In this document: positions 8,238 to 17,337 of the stretch, piece by piece
How positions within the stretch are numbered: the first letter of the stretch is position 1
Layout of the letters: the number at the start of each line of letters is the position of its first letter
Assembly (NCBI RefSeq): GCF_900111995.1
Contig: NZ_FOKF01000005.1
Location: 1-64,000 of the forward strand
Source: Collimonas sp. OK607
GTDB lineage: Bacteria > Pseudomonadota > Gammaproteobacteria > Burkholderiales > Burkholderiaceae_D
Direction of reading: 5' to 3'
Length of the DNA: 64,000 nt
Made by a program: the position numbers and the translations under genes
Notes under the pieces: model-generated
The model's database searches: none
What the model was told of the DNA's origin: nothing
What the model saw: only the letters and a program-made list of their open reading frames with translations

Positions 8238-9311
8238 TTAGAACCGGTGCTGAATCCCGCCGATAACACCGGTCTGGCTGGTGCCATAGGCAACGTCGTC
8301 ACGCGACACGCCAACCAGTTGCTGGTTCTTGGCTTTGGCATAGGCCGCGCTCAGGTACAGGTCGGTGCGTTTCGAGAGTGCATACTTGCCGCGTACCGAA
8401 TACATGATCGGATCAGCATCCTTGCCGCTGGCTACATTCTTGATGTTCTGATAGTAGACAGCGCCGATCAGCGTTACTACCGGCGTTACCTTGTAGGTAG
8501 CGCCGCCCCAGAAGAAATCGCTACGAAGATCGGCCGCATTCGATGCCAGCGTCTTCTTGTAGTTGCGATAACCCAGGTCCAGGCCCAGCGTGCTGCTCAG
8601 CTGGTAATCGCCGGCCAGGTGGATGCTGGTGGCCTTGTCGTAAGCGCCGCCGGCGATGGCCGCGGTGCCGTCGACCCGGTCGAATGTCGCTGCGACCCGG
8701 AACGGTCCGTTTTCGTAACCAACGCCCAGCGCGTATTTTGCTGTGTCGCCGGTGCTGCCTGCGACTTCACCGAAGCCATAGGTTGCGCCCAGCTTGAAGC
8801 TGCCGAATTTTCCCGTGTACTTGAGCATGTTCGGCAGGTTGGTCAGCATGCCGTCTTTACGGCCGCCGGTAGCGCCGGCCGAAGTCACCCATGAATACTG
8901 GCCGGAATAACCCATAGGGTCGAACGGCAAGATGAAGTCATAGGTGGTTGAGTAGGAACGGCCGGCAACGATGCGTCCGAAGCTACCTTCCAGGCCCACG
9001 TTGGCTTGGCGGCCGAACAGCAGGCCGGCGCTATCGAATTCGCCGGTATCGGTCTTGAAGCCGTTTTCCAGCTGGAATACGGCCTTCAACCCGCCGCCCA
9101 GATCTTCGGTGCCGCGGAAGCCGATGCGCGAGGTATTCATCGCGCCGGAACTCAGGCGGACCACGCCATCCTTGTTGGCATTGGCGTTATTCACATATTC
9201 GACGCCGGTATCGACGAGACCGTAAACAGTGACGCTGGATTGCGCATAAGCGCCGGATGCCAGCAAGCCAAGTGCAGCAAAGGTGGCTGTCGCCAGGTGT
9301 TTTCTTTTCAT
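8238..9311 (-). CDS. Gram-negative outer-membrane porin (OmpC-like)
   Basis: The 357-residue protein is a 16-strand trimeric porin of the betaproteobacterial type, allowing diffusion of small anions and nutrients through the outer membrane. It has a classic signal peptide cut after SGAYAQ, the opening strand SSVTVYGLVDTGVEY, the loop-3-side motif GSFGRIVAGRSYSTTYD, and the terminal beta-signal ending in Phe (IGGIQHRF). The frequent Gly and alternating hydrophobic residues fit a beta barrel. It sits directly beyond the ABC importer genes on the same strand but has its own 170-base leader and terminator. Confidence 0.92.
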   Translation of the reverse strand: MKRKHLATATFAALGLLASGAYAQSSVTVYGLVDTGVEYVNNANANKDGVVRLSSGAMNTSRIGFRGTEDLGGGLKAVFQLENGFKTDTGEFDSAGLLFGRQANVGLEGSFGRIVAGRSYSTTYDFILPFDPMGYSGQYSWVTSAGATGGRKDGMLTNLPNMLKYTGKFGSFKLGATYGFGEVAGSTGDTAKYALGVGYENGPFRVAATFDRVDGTAAIAGGAYDKATSIHLAGDYQLSSTLGLDLGYRNYKKTLASNAADLRSDFFWGGATYKVTPVVTLIGAVYYQNIKNVASGKDADPIMYSVRGKYALSKRTDLYLSAAYAKAKNQQLVGVSRDDVAYGTSQTGVIGGIQHRF

Positions 9312-9485
9312 TGTTGTTCCTCCGTTGTGTAATATTTTTTTAATGCGATTTTTTTACTGCGATTTTGTTGTTGACTGTGCGGTGATGGTTAAGCTGCACA
9401 AAGGCTGTTGTCGGATATCGATAGAGCTCCCCTTTTATGACTCCCCCTTTCCTGTTTCTATATCTCTATATCTATACATCTCTGG

Positions 9486-10577
9486 CTAGAAAGCCCACAG
9501 CGAGACTTGCGGCAATTGCAGCCAGTACTCGCCCGGCGCCAGCCGTTGCCGTGCATAGGCGCGCAAGACGGTGCTGTCGGTACCGCTTGCGTCGGTGTTG
9601 CGGAACACGCATTCCCACCGGTCGCCCAGATACATGCAGGTCGACAGCGGCAGCTTGATGGCGTTATCCACAGGTGTGTCCGAGATGTTGACTTGCTCGA
9701 CGCGGATAATCGCGACTGCATCCTTGCCGTCGTTATTGATGGCCTGGCCACGCAGTGTTGCCTTCACGTTGCCGCCTTCGACCTGCAGCAAGGCTTGTTC
9801 GCCGTCGTGTTGCAGCACCTTGGCCCGCAGGCGGTTGTTACTGCCCATGAACTCCGCCGTGAACAACGTATCCGGGGTTTCATACATGCGTTGCGGTGTA
9901 CCCTGCTGTTCGATCTTGCCGTTGTTGAGCAACAGGATGCGATCGGAAATCGCCATGGCCTCGGCCTGGTCGTGCGTCACCATCAACGCCGACAAACCTA
10001 ACCGCACGATCAGCTCACGCAGAAAGGCGCGCGCTTCTTCGCGCAGCTTGGCATCCAGGTTGGATAACGGTTCGTCCAGCAGGATGACCGGCGGGTTGTA
10101 CACCAGTGCACGGGCAATCGCGACGCGCTGCTGCTGGCCACCGGACAATTGATGCGGGAAACGATCGCCCAGATGGCCGAGGCCGAGCTGGTTCAATACC
10201 GTTTTGACGCGCTCGGCAATGTCGCTGCCGTTCATTTTGCGCAGCTTCAAACCGTAGGCGACATTGTCGAACACAGTCTTGTGCGGCCACAGCGCGTAGG
10301 ACTGGAACACCAGGCCCAGATTACGTTCTTCCGCCGGTATTTCCAGCTTGCGCTGGCCGTCGAACATGGCGCGTTCGCCGATCTGGATGTTGCCCGACTT
10401 CGGCGATTCCAGGCCGGCTACCGCGCGCAGCAAAGTGGTCTTGCCGCTGCCGGATGGTCCGAGCAGCGCAACCACTTCACCGCGCTGCAATTCCATCGAC
10501 ACACCTTTGAGTATCGGATTGGCGCTAGCGCCGCTGCCGTAGTCGAGATGCAAGTTATTGACGCTTAATTCACTCAT
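9486..10577 (-). CDS. ABC importer ATP-binding protein (FbpC/PotA type)
   Basis: The protein powers the importer encoded by the two upstream genes. It has Walker A GPSGSGKTT (about residues 40-48), the signature LSGGQQQR, Walker B VILLDEPLSNLD and the switch His in MVTHD. A C-terminal TOBE-like domain of about 120 residues follows, as in Fe3+ and polyamine importers of the CysA/FbpC/PotA group. It has 363 residues, normal for the group. AGGAAA precedes the ATG. It is the last gene of the binding-protein, permease, ATPase order, all on the minus strand. Confidence 0.9.
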   Translation of the reverse strand: MSELSVNNLHLDYGSGASANPILKGVSMELQRGEVVALLGPSGSGKTTLLRAVAGLESPKSGNIQIGERAMFDGQRKLEIPAEERNLGLVFQSYALWPHKTVFDNVAYGLKLRKMNGSDIAERVKTVLNQLGLGHLGDRFPHQLSGGQQQRVAIARALVYNPPVILLDEPLSNLDAKLREEARAFLRELIVRLGLSALMVTHDQAEAMAISDRILLLNNGKIEQQGTPQRMYETPDTLFTAEFMGSNNRLRAKVLQHDGEQALLQVEGGNVKATLRGQAINNDGKDAVAIIRVEQVNISDTPVDNAIKLPLSTCMYLGDRWECVFRNTDASGTDSTVLRAYARQRLAPGEYWLQLPQVSLWAF

Positions 10578-10617
10578 GATGATTTCCTGATTATGTGATG
10601 CAACTTATTTGTGCAAT

Positions 10618-12423
10618 CTAGTCGTGCAACTTCACGCCAAAGCGCAGTGCAATGCCAAGGCCGATGGCCACCAGCGTGATGTTGATAAAGGAGAGAGTGG
10701 CAACCAGATCGACAGAGCCCGAGGCCCAAAGCGAAACGATCAAGGCGCCGATGACTTCCGTGCCGGGCGACAGCAGATAAACGCCGGTCGAATATTCGCG
10801 TTCGAAAATCAGGAACACCATCAACCACGCACCGAGTACGCCGTAACGCACCAGCGGCAACGTGACATCGCGTGTCACCTGAGCACGGCGAGCGCCAACC
10901 GCACGTGCCGCTTCTTCCAGTTCCGGACCGACTTGCAGCAGCGCCGTGGTGATCAGGCGCAAGCCGTACGCCAGCCACACTACCGAGTACGCCAGCCACA
11001 CCGAGAAAATGGTGGAGCGCAGCTCACGCAATTGCGGAATGAAATTCTCCACCAGCCATTGCGCCACTACGTTGTCATAACCCTTCAGCATGCTATCGAG
11101 GAAGGATGGTACGAACAGGAACACCCACAGGAACGACAGGCCAGCGAGCAAGCCCGGTACAGCACGCGGAATCAGCACGCTGTAATCGAGGAAGCGCGTG
11201 ATGCCATCCGATTTGCGATGCATGGCGAGCGCGACACAGCAATAGCAGGCCACCGCAATCGCGCCGCCGATGACACCGATCATGATGGTGTTGACGATAC
11301 CGCGCACCAGCGCCGGCTGGTCCCAGATATCGCGGAAGTGCTGCAAGGTCAAGGTATCCATCAGCGATACGCCGTAACCCCAATGCGACACAAACGCACG
11401 CAAGGCGATGCCGGATAATGGAATCACGATCGTGAAAATCAGCCAGGCGGCGATCAGGCTAAACGCCAGCCATTTCCATTTACCCAGCGGCAGCGCTTTC
11501 TGGCGCGCGCCCTTGCCCTTGATCGAGACATACTTGTTGGCCGAACGCAGCAGCCAGCGCTGGATCATCACCAGCGGCAAGGTCACCGCCACCAGACACA
11601 CCGCAACCGCAGCCATCAAATGATAGGAGGGGGTGCCGAGTTTGTTTGTCAGCTTGTACAAATAAGTCGGCAGTACCAGATGGCCTTCCGGATCGCCCAG
11701 AACCAACACCAGGCCGAACACTTCGAAACCCAGGAAAAACACCAGCACGCCGGCATAGGCCAGCGCCGGCATGATCATTGGCAGCGAGACATTCAGCGCC
11801 ACTTGCAACGGCGAAGCGCCGGCCACGCGGGCAGCTTCTTCAACGTCGGCGCCCAGGCTCTTCAGCGCAGCCGAGGCGTACAGATAAACGTGCGGGACAT
11901 GAGTCAGGCCGGCGATGATGACAATACTGGGGAAGGCATACACATTCCATGGCGTCGCTTCGATGCCGATCATCCGCAGCAGATCCTGCACCCACACCGT
12001 ATAGAAACCGACCGGGCCCATCGAGACAACGTAACCGAAAGCGATCACCATCGGCGATACGAAAATCGGCACCAGCAGCATCGGCGCAATCCAGTTGCGG
12101 CCAGGCAGATCGGTGCGCACCATCAGGAACGCCAGCATGCCGCCCAGCGGCACGGCGATAAAGGCGAGGCCGGTAGCCAGCAACAAGCCGTTAATGAAAG
12201 CCTGGCGGAAATCAGGATCGTCGAAAATGAAGCGATAAGGTTCCAGGCTCAGGGTTTTGACCGGCGCGAAAAACGGCGCGGATAAGAAGCTTTGATAAAA
12301 AATCAATACCAGCGGCAGAAAAATGGCTATCGCCGCCAGCGTAACCACCAGTCCGCGCGGCCAGTTAAGGCGCGCCAGCCGGGAACGGCTTGCCAGCGGA
12401 TGGGGAGGAGAAATGGATGACAT
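10618..12423 (-). CDS. ABC importer permease, fused double-domain (FbpB type)
   Basis: The 601-residue membrane protein contains two MetI-like permease halves and about 12 membrane segments. Each half carries an EAA loop that docks the ATPase: EEAARVAGASPLQVALNV and EEAARAVGARRAQVTRDV. Such fused permeases are typical of Fe3+ and related importers. The ATG at 12423 (MSSISPPH) is preferred over an in-frame ATG at 12465 because AAGGT precedes it and because the longer form would start inside an inverted repeat (12460-12487). The ATPase gene follows after 40 bases. Confidence 0.9.
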   Translation of the reverse strand: MSSISPPHPLASRSRLARLNWPRGLVVTLAAIAIFLPLVLIFYQSFLSAPFFAPVKTLSLEPYRFIFDDPDFRQAFINGLLLATGLAFIAVPLGGMLAFLMVRTDLPGRNWIAPMLLVPIFVSPMVIAFGYVVSMGPVGFYTVWVQDLLRMIGIEATPWNVYAFPSIVIIAGLTHVPHVYLYASAALKSLGADVEEAARVAGASPLQVALNVSLPMIMPALAYAGVLVFFLGFEVFGLVLVLGDPEGHLVLPTYLYKLTNKLGTPSYHLMAAVAVCLVAVTLPLVMIQRWLLRSANKYVSIKGKGARQKALPLGKWKWLAFSLIAAWLIFTIVIPLSGIALRAFVSHWGYGVSLMDTLTLQHFRDIWDQPALVRGIVNTIMIGVIGGAIAVACYCCVALAMHRKSDGITRFLDYSVLIPRAVPGLLAGLSFLWVFLFVPSFLDSMLKGYDNVVAQWLVENFIPQLRELRSTIFSVWLAYSVVWLAYGLRLITTALLQVGPELEEAARAVGARRAQVTRDVTLPLVRYGVLGAWLMVFLIFEREYSTGVYLLSPGTEVIGALIVSLWASGSVDLVATLSFINITLVAIGLGIALRFGVKLHD

Positions 12424-12459
12424 AGTTGTACCTTGCAGAAAACCGGAATCTTGAAAAGC

Positions 12460-12487
12460 CGTCATCCCCGCTTACGCAGGGATGACG
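12460..12487. repeat. CGTCATCCC inverted repeat between binding-protein and permease genes
   Basis: CGTCATCCC and GGGATGACG form 9-base arms around CGCTTACGCA. The hairpin lies in the 72-base gap between the binding-protein stop and the permease start. It resembles the common CGTCATnCCCGC intergenic repeat. In this place it could lower expression of the permease relative to the binding protein, as seen for other ABC operons; that role is inference. Confidence 0.6.
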
Positions 12488-12495
12488 TTGTTAAG

Positions 12496-13596
12496 TTATT
12501 TTTTCCCTGCAGCGGCTTTCCATTGCTTCAGGAATGCCAAGCGCTTCGTTTGGTCGAGGTAGTGCAGCAAGTCCGGTGTAATCGCGATTGGCTTGAGGGC
12601 GGTGCCGAGTTGTGTCGTCAGGCTCGCCAGCGTCGCGTGGCCGCTGACATCCGAACGCAATGAATACAGCTGGGATTCATTCGAAATGATGGTCTGGCCG
12701 CGTTTCGACAACAGATAGTCGATCCACAGTTTGGCTGCATTCATGTTCTTTGCAGATTTGTTGATGAACGCCACGCGCGACAGCACCAGGTTGTAATCTT
12801 TGGTGAAAGTGACGCCGAGCGACGGATCCTTTGCAGCACGAGCCTGGGCGTAAGAGCCGATCACGTTGTAGCCGATCAGGTTCTCGCCGGACGAAATTCT
12901 TTCCAGCATGGTGCCGGTCGACGATTGCACTCTGACGCTGACATCGCCGAAGGCTTTTGCCAGATCCCAGAATTGCGGATTGATTTGCGCATCTTCGGTA
13001 ATGAAGGAAAAGCCGACGCCGGATTTTTCGATATCGTAGGTGGTGACCTTGTTGCGGAACTTGTCGGCCTTGGTGATCAGCAGCTTGGTCAGTTCGGCAT
13101 GGGTCGACGGTACTTCGTCGGCGCTGACCAGTCGTTTGTTATAGACGATTGCCAGCGGCTCGAAAGTTGTGCCGTAAGCGCTATCCTTGTAGTTGGCCCA
13201 GGCCGGAATTGCAGCGGCTTCCTGCGATTTGTACACCGCGCCATAACCTTCGCTGACCAGCTTGAATTGCAAATCCATCGCCGAAGACCACAGCACGTCG
13301 GCAGTGGCGCCGCCGGCAGCTGCTTCCGAGATGAAGCGGTTGTATACCTCGGTCGAATTCATGTCGTTGAATTCAACTTTAACGCCTGGATAAAGCGCGC
13401 TGAAATCTTTGATCAAAGGTTCTGCCGCCTTGGAATCGGTGGCGCTGTAAATCACCAGCTTGCCTTCTTTCTTGGCTCCGTCGACAATTTTGGCGTAGTC
13501 GGCCGGGTAGCCTGCAGGCGTCTGAGCCGAAGCATTCAGCGTCAAGCTCAGGGACAGAACGGCGAGCGCGCTTGCCAGAGGTTTTTTGATCAGCAT
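12496..13596 (-). CDS. Periplasmic substrate-binding protein of Fbp-type ABC importer
   Basis: The 366-residue protein starts with a signal peptide (MLIKKPLASALAVL... cut after NASA) and belongs to the AfuA/FbpA fold that captures Fe3+, thiamine or phosphonates for the adjacent permease and ATPase. Family-typical blocks are GKLVIYSATDSKAAEPL, VEFNDMNSTEVYNRF and ADVLWSSAMD. The Tyr pair of true Fe3+-binding proteins cannot be assigned with certainty, so the ligand is open. The ATG at 13596 has AGGAG 9 bases upstream; the longer in-frame start at 13644 would spoil the signal peptide. Confidence 0.85.
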   Translation of the reverse strand: MLIKKPLASALAVLSLSLTLNASAQTPAGYPADYAKIVDGAKKEGKLVIYSATDSKAAEPLIKDFSALYPGVKVEFNDMNSTEVYNRFISEAAAGGATADVLWSSAMDLQFKLVSEGYGAVYKSQEAAAIPAWANYKDSAYGTTFEPLAIVYNKRLVSADEVPSTHAELTKLLITKADKFRNKVTTYDIEKSGVGFSFITEDAQINPQFWDLAKAFGDVSVRVQSSTGTMLERISSGENLIGYNVIGSYAQARAAKDPSLGVTFTKDYNLVLSRVAFINKSAKNMNAAKLWIDYLLSKRGQTIISNESQLYSLRSDVSGHATLASLTTQLGTALKPIAITPDLLHYLDQTKRLAFLKQWKAAAGKK

Positions 13597-13747
13597 GGGT
13601 ATCATCTCCTGGTAGTTATGGATACTGCGAACGAGGTAAGTCATTCAAAAGGCGCAGGCGAGCAGAAGCCAGCCATGTGATGGCTGCCATCTGGCATTGC
13701 TTGCGGGGTTTTGCCGGACCTGCAAGATCAGCAGGTCGAAGCCGGAT

Positions 13748-14719
13748 TTATCTGATCAAGCCAAGCTGGATCGATTGCTGGTGATAGTCATCAACGGTTT
13801 TCCTGATATATGCAGTGAGCTTGTCGCCGCTCATCGCGAATGGATACAAGCCATTGCTGGCGCGCAGGCGGTCGAATTCGGGAGTCGCCATCATTTTGTC
13901 GAAAGTGCCGACCCAACGTTTGTAGTCGGCATCGCTGACCTGGGGGCCAACGTAGACGCCGCGTATGATCGGCCAGCTGACCGGAAAGCCTTGCTCGCGC
14001 GCCGTCGGCACGTGGGCCAGCGCGCCTGGCAGGCGCTTGTCGGATAACACCACCAGCACGCGGATCTCGCCGTCCAGGGAATGCAGGGTGGCTTCAGAAG
14101 CATCGCCGGAAACTACTTGCACATGACCGGCGTGCAAAGCCGTAAATGCCTCGCCGCCGCCTTCCAATGCGACAAAGCGCAGCGTCTTGGGATCAATCTG
14201 ATCTTGTTTGGCCAGCATCGAAATCTTCAGCCAGTCCTGGCTGCCGACGGTACCGGCAGCGCCAATGGTGATCTTGCCCGGATTTTTCTTGAGCGCGTCC
14301 AGCAACTCGTGCAAGGTCTTGTACGGTGAGTCGGCACGCACCGCGATCATGCCGTAGTCGACGCCGACCGCCGCGACCCAGCGAACATTGCTGACATCGG
14401 CATCGCCATATTTTCCCTGCGCCAGATTCATCAGGGAGCCGCCGGAAAACACCACCAGCGTATCGGCTTCAGCTCGGCGTTGCGTGACGATGGAATTCCA
14501 GGCCACAGCGCCGATGCCGCCCGGCAAGTAACTGATCTTGACGGGGGTATCCTGCTTTGCACCTACGGCCGGCAGTTGCAGGCCTTTCTGGATCAGCTTG
14601 CAAGTCACGGCCATGCCGCCGCCCGGTTTTGCCGGGGCGATGCATTGCACCGGCGCCGCGTAAGCGCCTAGCGTGACACATGCACCGAGTGCACCAATCC
14701 AGTTGATAACGGAAGTCAT
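13748..14719 (-). CDS. Bug/TctC-family tripartite tricarboxylate-type binding protein
   Basis: The 323-residue exported protein has a signal peptide ending in AYAA and the Bug-family blocks CIAPAKPGGGMAVTCKLIQ, TIGAAGTVGSQDWLK and LSDKRLPGALAHVPTAREQG. Bug proteins bind carboxylates such as citrate, either for TctAB permeases or as co-sensors. No TctA/TctB permease is nearby. Instead an Fbp-type ABC importer lies downstream and a TctD/TctE-like two-component system lies divergently upstream. This context suggests sensing or uptake of a carboxylate or a metal-carboxylate. AGGAGACA precedes the ATG. Confidence 0.85.
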   Translation of the reverse strand: MTSVINWIGALGACVTLGAYAAPVQCIAPAKPGGGMAVTCKLIQKGLQLPAVGAKQDTPVKISYLPGGIGAVAWNSIVTQRRAEADTLVVFSGGSLMNLAQGKYGDADVSNVRWVAAVGVDYGMIAVRADSPYKTLHELLDALKKNPGKITIGAAGTVGSQDWLKISMLAKQDQIDPKTLRFVALEGGGEAFTALHAGHVQVVSGDASEATLHSLDGEIRVLVVLSDKRLPGALAHVPTAREQGFPVSWPIIRGVYVGPQVSDADYKRWVGTFDKMMATPEFDRLRASNGLYPFAMSGDKLTAYIRKTVDDYHQQSIQLGLIR

Positions 14720-14763
14720 TGTCTCCTACCCATTCTGTTGTTGTTTCAGCTGCAATACCAGAG

Positions 14764-14953
14764 CCTGTTAACATTTGATTTGGGAGTGCGAACGCGCGGC
14801 AGGCGATGCCTGCAGCCGTTCCCGGAGGGTTCAAGCCCAAACGTGCGCTGGCCGCGTTACATGGCTTGCAGGGGCCTCGGCCCCTGCTGCTCCACGCGCC
14901 TTGCCAGCACACGTTTGGGCTTGAACGCATCTCCCAAATCAAATGTTAACAGG
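14764..14953. repeat. 190-bp nested inverted-repeat element (MITE-like) between divergent genes
   Basis: The outer arms (14764-14786 and its complement ending at 14953) match over 23 bases, beginning CCTGTTAACATTTGATTTGG. A second pair of arms, TTCAAGCCCAAACGTG at 14830-14845 and its complement ending at 14925, extends to GCTGGC with one or two mismatches. Two short hairpins lie inside: GCAGGC/GCCTGC near 14799-14813 and a perfect 9-2-9 stem at 14868-14887. The whole intergenic stretch 14720-15131 holds this element and the two divergent promoters. It looks like a small non-autonomous mobile element or a long structured regulator. Confidence 0.7.
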
Positions 14954-15131
14954 CCCTGGTGTGTATGCGAGCAAATGCGAAACCAGGGCTTTATTCATTT
15001 TTTTACATCATAACGGCCGCAGTCTTTCATTTTCCTTTCACTCAGGTTTTGCCAAGCGCGGTTTTCTGTGTGAGTATTGGCGACCGTTTTTTGAATTTTA
15101 GCTACTACTCGCCCATTACTCGCCAATAGCC

Positions 15132-15815
15132 ATGCGGATTTTACTGATTGAAGACCATGTCGAGTTATCGCGCTGGCTGACCAAGGCGCTACAGGATGCA
15201 CATTGGTCGGTCGAATGCGCCATGAACGGCGCCGACGCCGACAGTTTGCTGCACACCCAGCAGTATGCCTTGGTGATACTGGACCTGAGCTTGCCGAAAA
15301 TGGACGGACTGGAAGTTTTGAAGCGGCTGCGCGCCCGCGGCAGCAAAACACCGGTACTGATCCTGACCGCGCGCGGCGGCTTGCAAGACCGGGTGCAGGG
15401 ACTCAATCTCGGTGCCGACGATTACCTGGCCAAGCCGTTCGAACTGGTTGAGCTGGAAGCGCGCGTCAAGGCGTTGCTGCGCCGCGCGCAAGGCGGCGAG
15501 GCGCCGATTTATAGTTGCGGCGCGTTGCAGTTCGATACGGTATCGCGCATGTTCAGCTATGGCAATGCAGTACTGCCGCTGACCCCGCGTGAGCATGCGG
15601 TGCTGGAGGTGCTGATCAGCCGCACCGGCCGTGTAGTATCGAAGGAAAAATTATTCGACGAGGTATTTTCGCTGGTTGACGATGCCAATCCCGACGCAAT
15701 TGAAATCTATATCCATCGATTGCGCAAGAAGTTGCAGCGCACCGATGCCGAAGCCGTTGCCATTACTACCTTGCGCGGCCTCGGTTATCTGCTGGAAGTT
15801 GTCGCGGAAAAATGA
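15132..15815 (+). CDS. tctD: OmpR-family response regulator (TctD-like)
   Basis: The 227-residue protein has a receiver domain (MRILLIEDHVELSRWL; phospho-acceptor Asp in LVILDLSLPKMDG; Lys in YLAKPFE) and a C-terminal winged-helix DNA-binding domain (LTPREHAVLEVLISR...VSKEKLFDEVF...IEIYIHRLRKKL). TctD-type regulators switch on carboxylate uptake genes when phosphorylated by the cognate kinase. The next gene, overlapping by ATGA, encodes that kinase, and the divergent gene encodes a Bug-type binding protein, so the natural targets are the porin, ABC and Bug genes to the left. Confidence 0.88.
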   Translation: MRILLIEDHVELSRWLTKALQDAHWSVECAMNGADADSLLHTQQYALVILDLSLPKMDGLEVLKRLRARGSKTPVLILTARGGLQDRVQGLNLGADDYLAKPFELVELEARVKALLRRAQGGEAPIYSCGALQFDTVSRMFSYGNAVLPLTPREHAVLEVLISRTGRVVSKEKLFDEVFSLVDDANPDAIEIYIHRLRKKLQRTDAEAVAITTLRGLGYLLEVVAEK

Positions 15816-17335
15816 CGGCGCCGTTAGTCCATCCTGCCGGCACTGATCACAAGTCCAAGCCGGCTAAATCCTTAGGCAGCTTGCGCAGCCAGCTGTTGAG
15901 CTGGCTGCTGATTCCCTTGCTGCTGGTGGTAGCGCTGGATGCATTTTCCGTCTATCGCAACGCGCTTGATGTGGCCGACCTGGCGTATGACCGCGCCCTG
16001 CTAGCCTCGACCCGGGCGCTGGCCGAGCGGGTCTCGGTGGTCGATGGCAAGGTGGTCGCCGATGTGCCGTATGTGGCGCTGGACAGCTTCGAAACCGATA
16101 CCCTGGGGCGCATCTATTACAAGGTCACCGGCACTAACGGCGAATTCGTTTCCGGCTACGAGGATTTACCGGCGTTGCCGCCGGACGTGCCACGCTCGGA
16201 AATCTATCCGGCGCTGGTGCGCTTTTATCACGCCAATTATCACAACCAGCCAGTGCGCATCGCCGCCCTGTATCAACCGGTGTACGACGATTCGATGCGC
16301 GGCATCGCCCTGATCCAGGTTGGCGAAACCATGGATGCGCGTAGCGACCTGACCCGTAAAATCCTCTTCAGCACCATGTGGCGTCAAGGTTTGCTGGTGA
16401 CGGTGGCAGCTTTGCTGGTGTGGTTTGCGGTGCGTTTCGTATTGCGCCCGCTGATGCAGTTGAAAGCGGCGGTGGAAGCGCGCGCCACCACCGATCTGGC
16501 CGATTTCGAGGTCAACCAGGTGCACCGGGAAGTGCGGCCGCTGGTGGTTGCCATGAACGGCTACATGGGACGACTGCAAGCGCTGATTACCGGTCAGCGT
16601 CGTTTCATCGCCGATGCCTCGCATCAGTTGCGCACGCCGCTCACCGTACTCAAGACGCAAGCCGAACTGGCCCTGCGCGAATTCGACCGCAATCCCAACG
16701 ACCCCCGCGCCTGGCAAGACTTGCGTGAGATCGTCGCCAGCATTGCCGGCACCACCGACGCCACCGTCCATCTGGCAAATCGGCTGCTGACACTGGCGCG
16801 TGCGGAGCACGGGGCAGCCGAGAGTGGTATCGAACCGGTGTCGCTGACCGACATTACGCGCCAGGTAGGGCTGGAGCAGGCGCGCAGCGCGGTCAAAAAG
16901 CAGATCGATCTGTCGTTTGACGCAACCGACCAGTTGGTAGTCAATGGCAATGCACTGCTGCTGCACGAATTGATCAGCAATTTGCTGGACAATGCGATTC
17001 ACTATACGCCGGTCGGCGGCAAGGTCGTCTTGAGGCTGCGCCGCGATGACGTGGCTAGCGTGGCGCAGCGTGCCATACTGGAAGTGGAAGACAGCGGCAT
17101 GGGCATCGCGGAAGAAGATCGGGAGCGTGTGTTTTCCGCCTTTTATCGGGCACCGTCGGCGCAGCAGCAAAACCCTGGCGGCGCCGGTCTCGGCTTATCG
17201 ATCGTGCGCGATATCGCTTCGATGCATCAGGCGCAGATTACGCTTTCTGCGGGAGACGACCGTAAGGATCAGGCTCCCGGTCTTAAGGTCACGCTTAGTT
17301 TTCCCTTGCCTTTATCGTTGAAACAAGGAGGTTGA
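15812..17335 (+). CDS. tctE: Sensor histidine kinase (TctE-like)
   Basis: This 507-residue membrane kinase has two transmembrane segments (about residues 30-50 and 190-212) around a periplasmic sensor domain of the TctE/2CSK type, then a linker, the His box FIADASHQLRTPLTVLK and the ATPase domain with N box ELISNLLDNAIHYTP, G1 DSGMGI and G2 GGAGLGLSIV. It would phosphorylate the regulator encoded just upstream. The ligand is probably a carboxylate, by analogy with TctE and from the neighbouring Bug gene; the sequence itself does not show this. Confidence 0.88.
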   Translation: MTAPLVHPAGTDHKSKPAKSLGSLRSQLLSWLLIPLLLVVALDAFSVYRNALDVADLAYDRALLASTRALAERVSVVDGKVVADVPYVALDSFETDTLGRIYYKVTGTNGEFVSGYEDLPALPPDVPRSEIYPALVRFYHANYHNQPVRIAALYQPVYDDSMRGIALIQVGETMDARSDLTRKILFSTMWRQGLLVTVAALLVWFAVRFVLRPLMQLKAAVEARATTDLADFEVNQVHREVRPLVVAMNGYMGRLQALITGQRRFIADASHQLRTPLTVLKTQAELALREFDRNPNDPRAWQDLREIVASIAGTTDATVHLANRLLTLARAEHGAAESGIEPVSLTDITRQVGLEQARSAVKKQIDLSFDATDQLVVNGNALLLHELISNLLDNAIHYTPVGGKVVLRLRRDDVASVAQRAILEVEDSGMGIAEEDRERVFSAFYRAPSAQQQNPGGAGLGLSIVRDIASMHQAQITLSAGDDRKDQAPGLKVTLSFPLPLSLKQGG

Positions 17336-17337
17336 AA

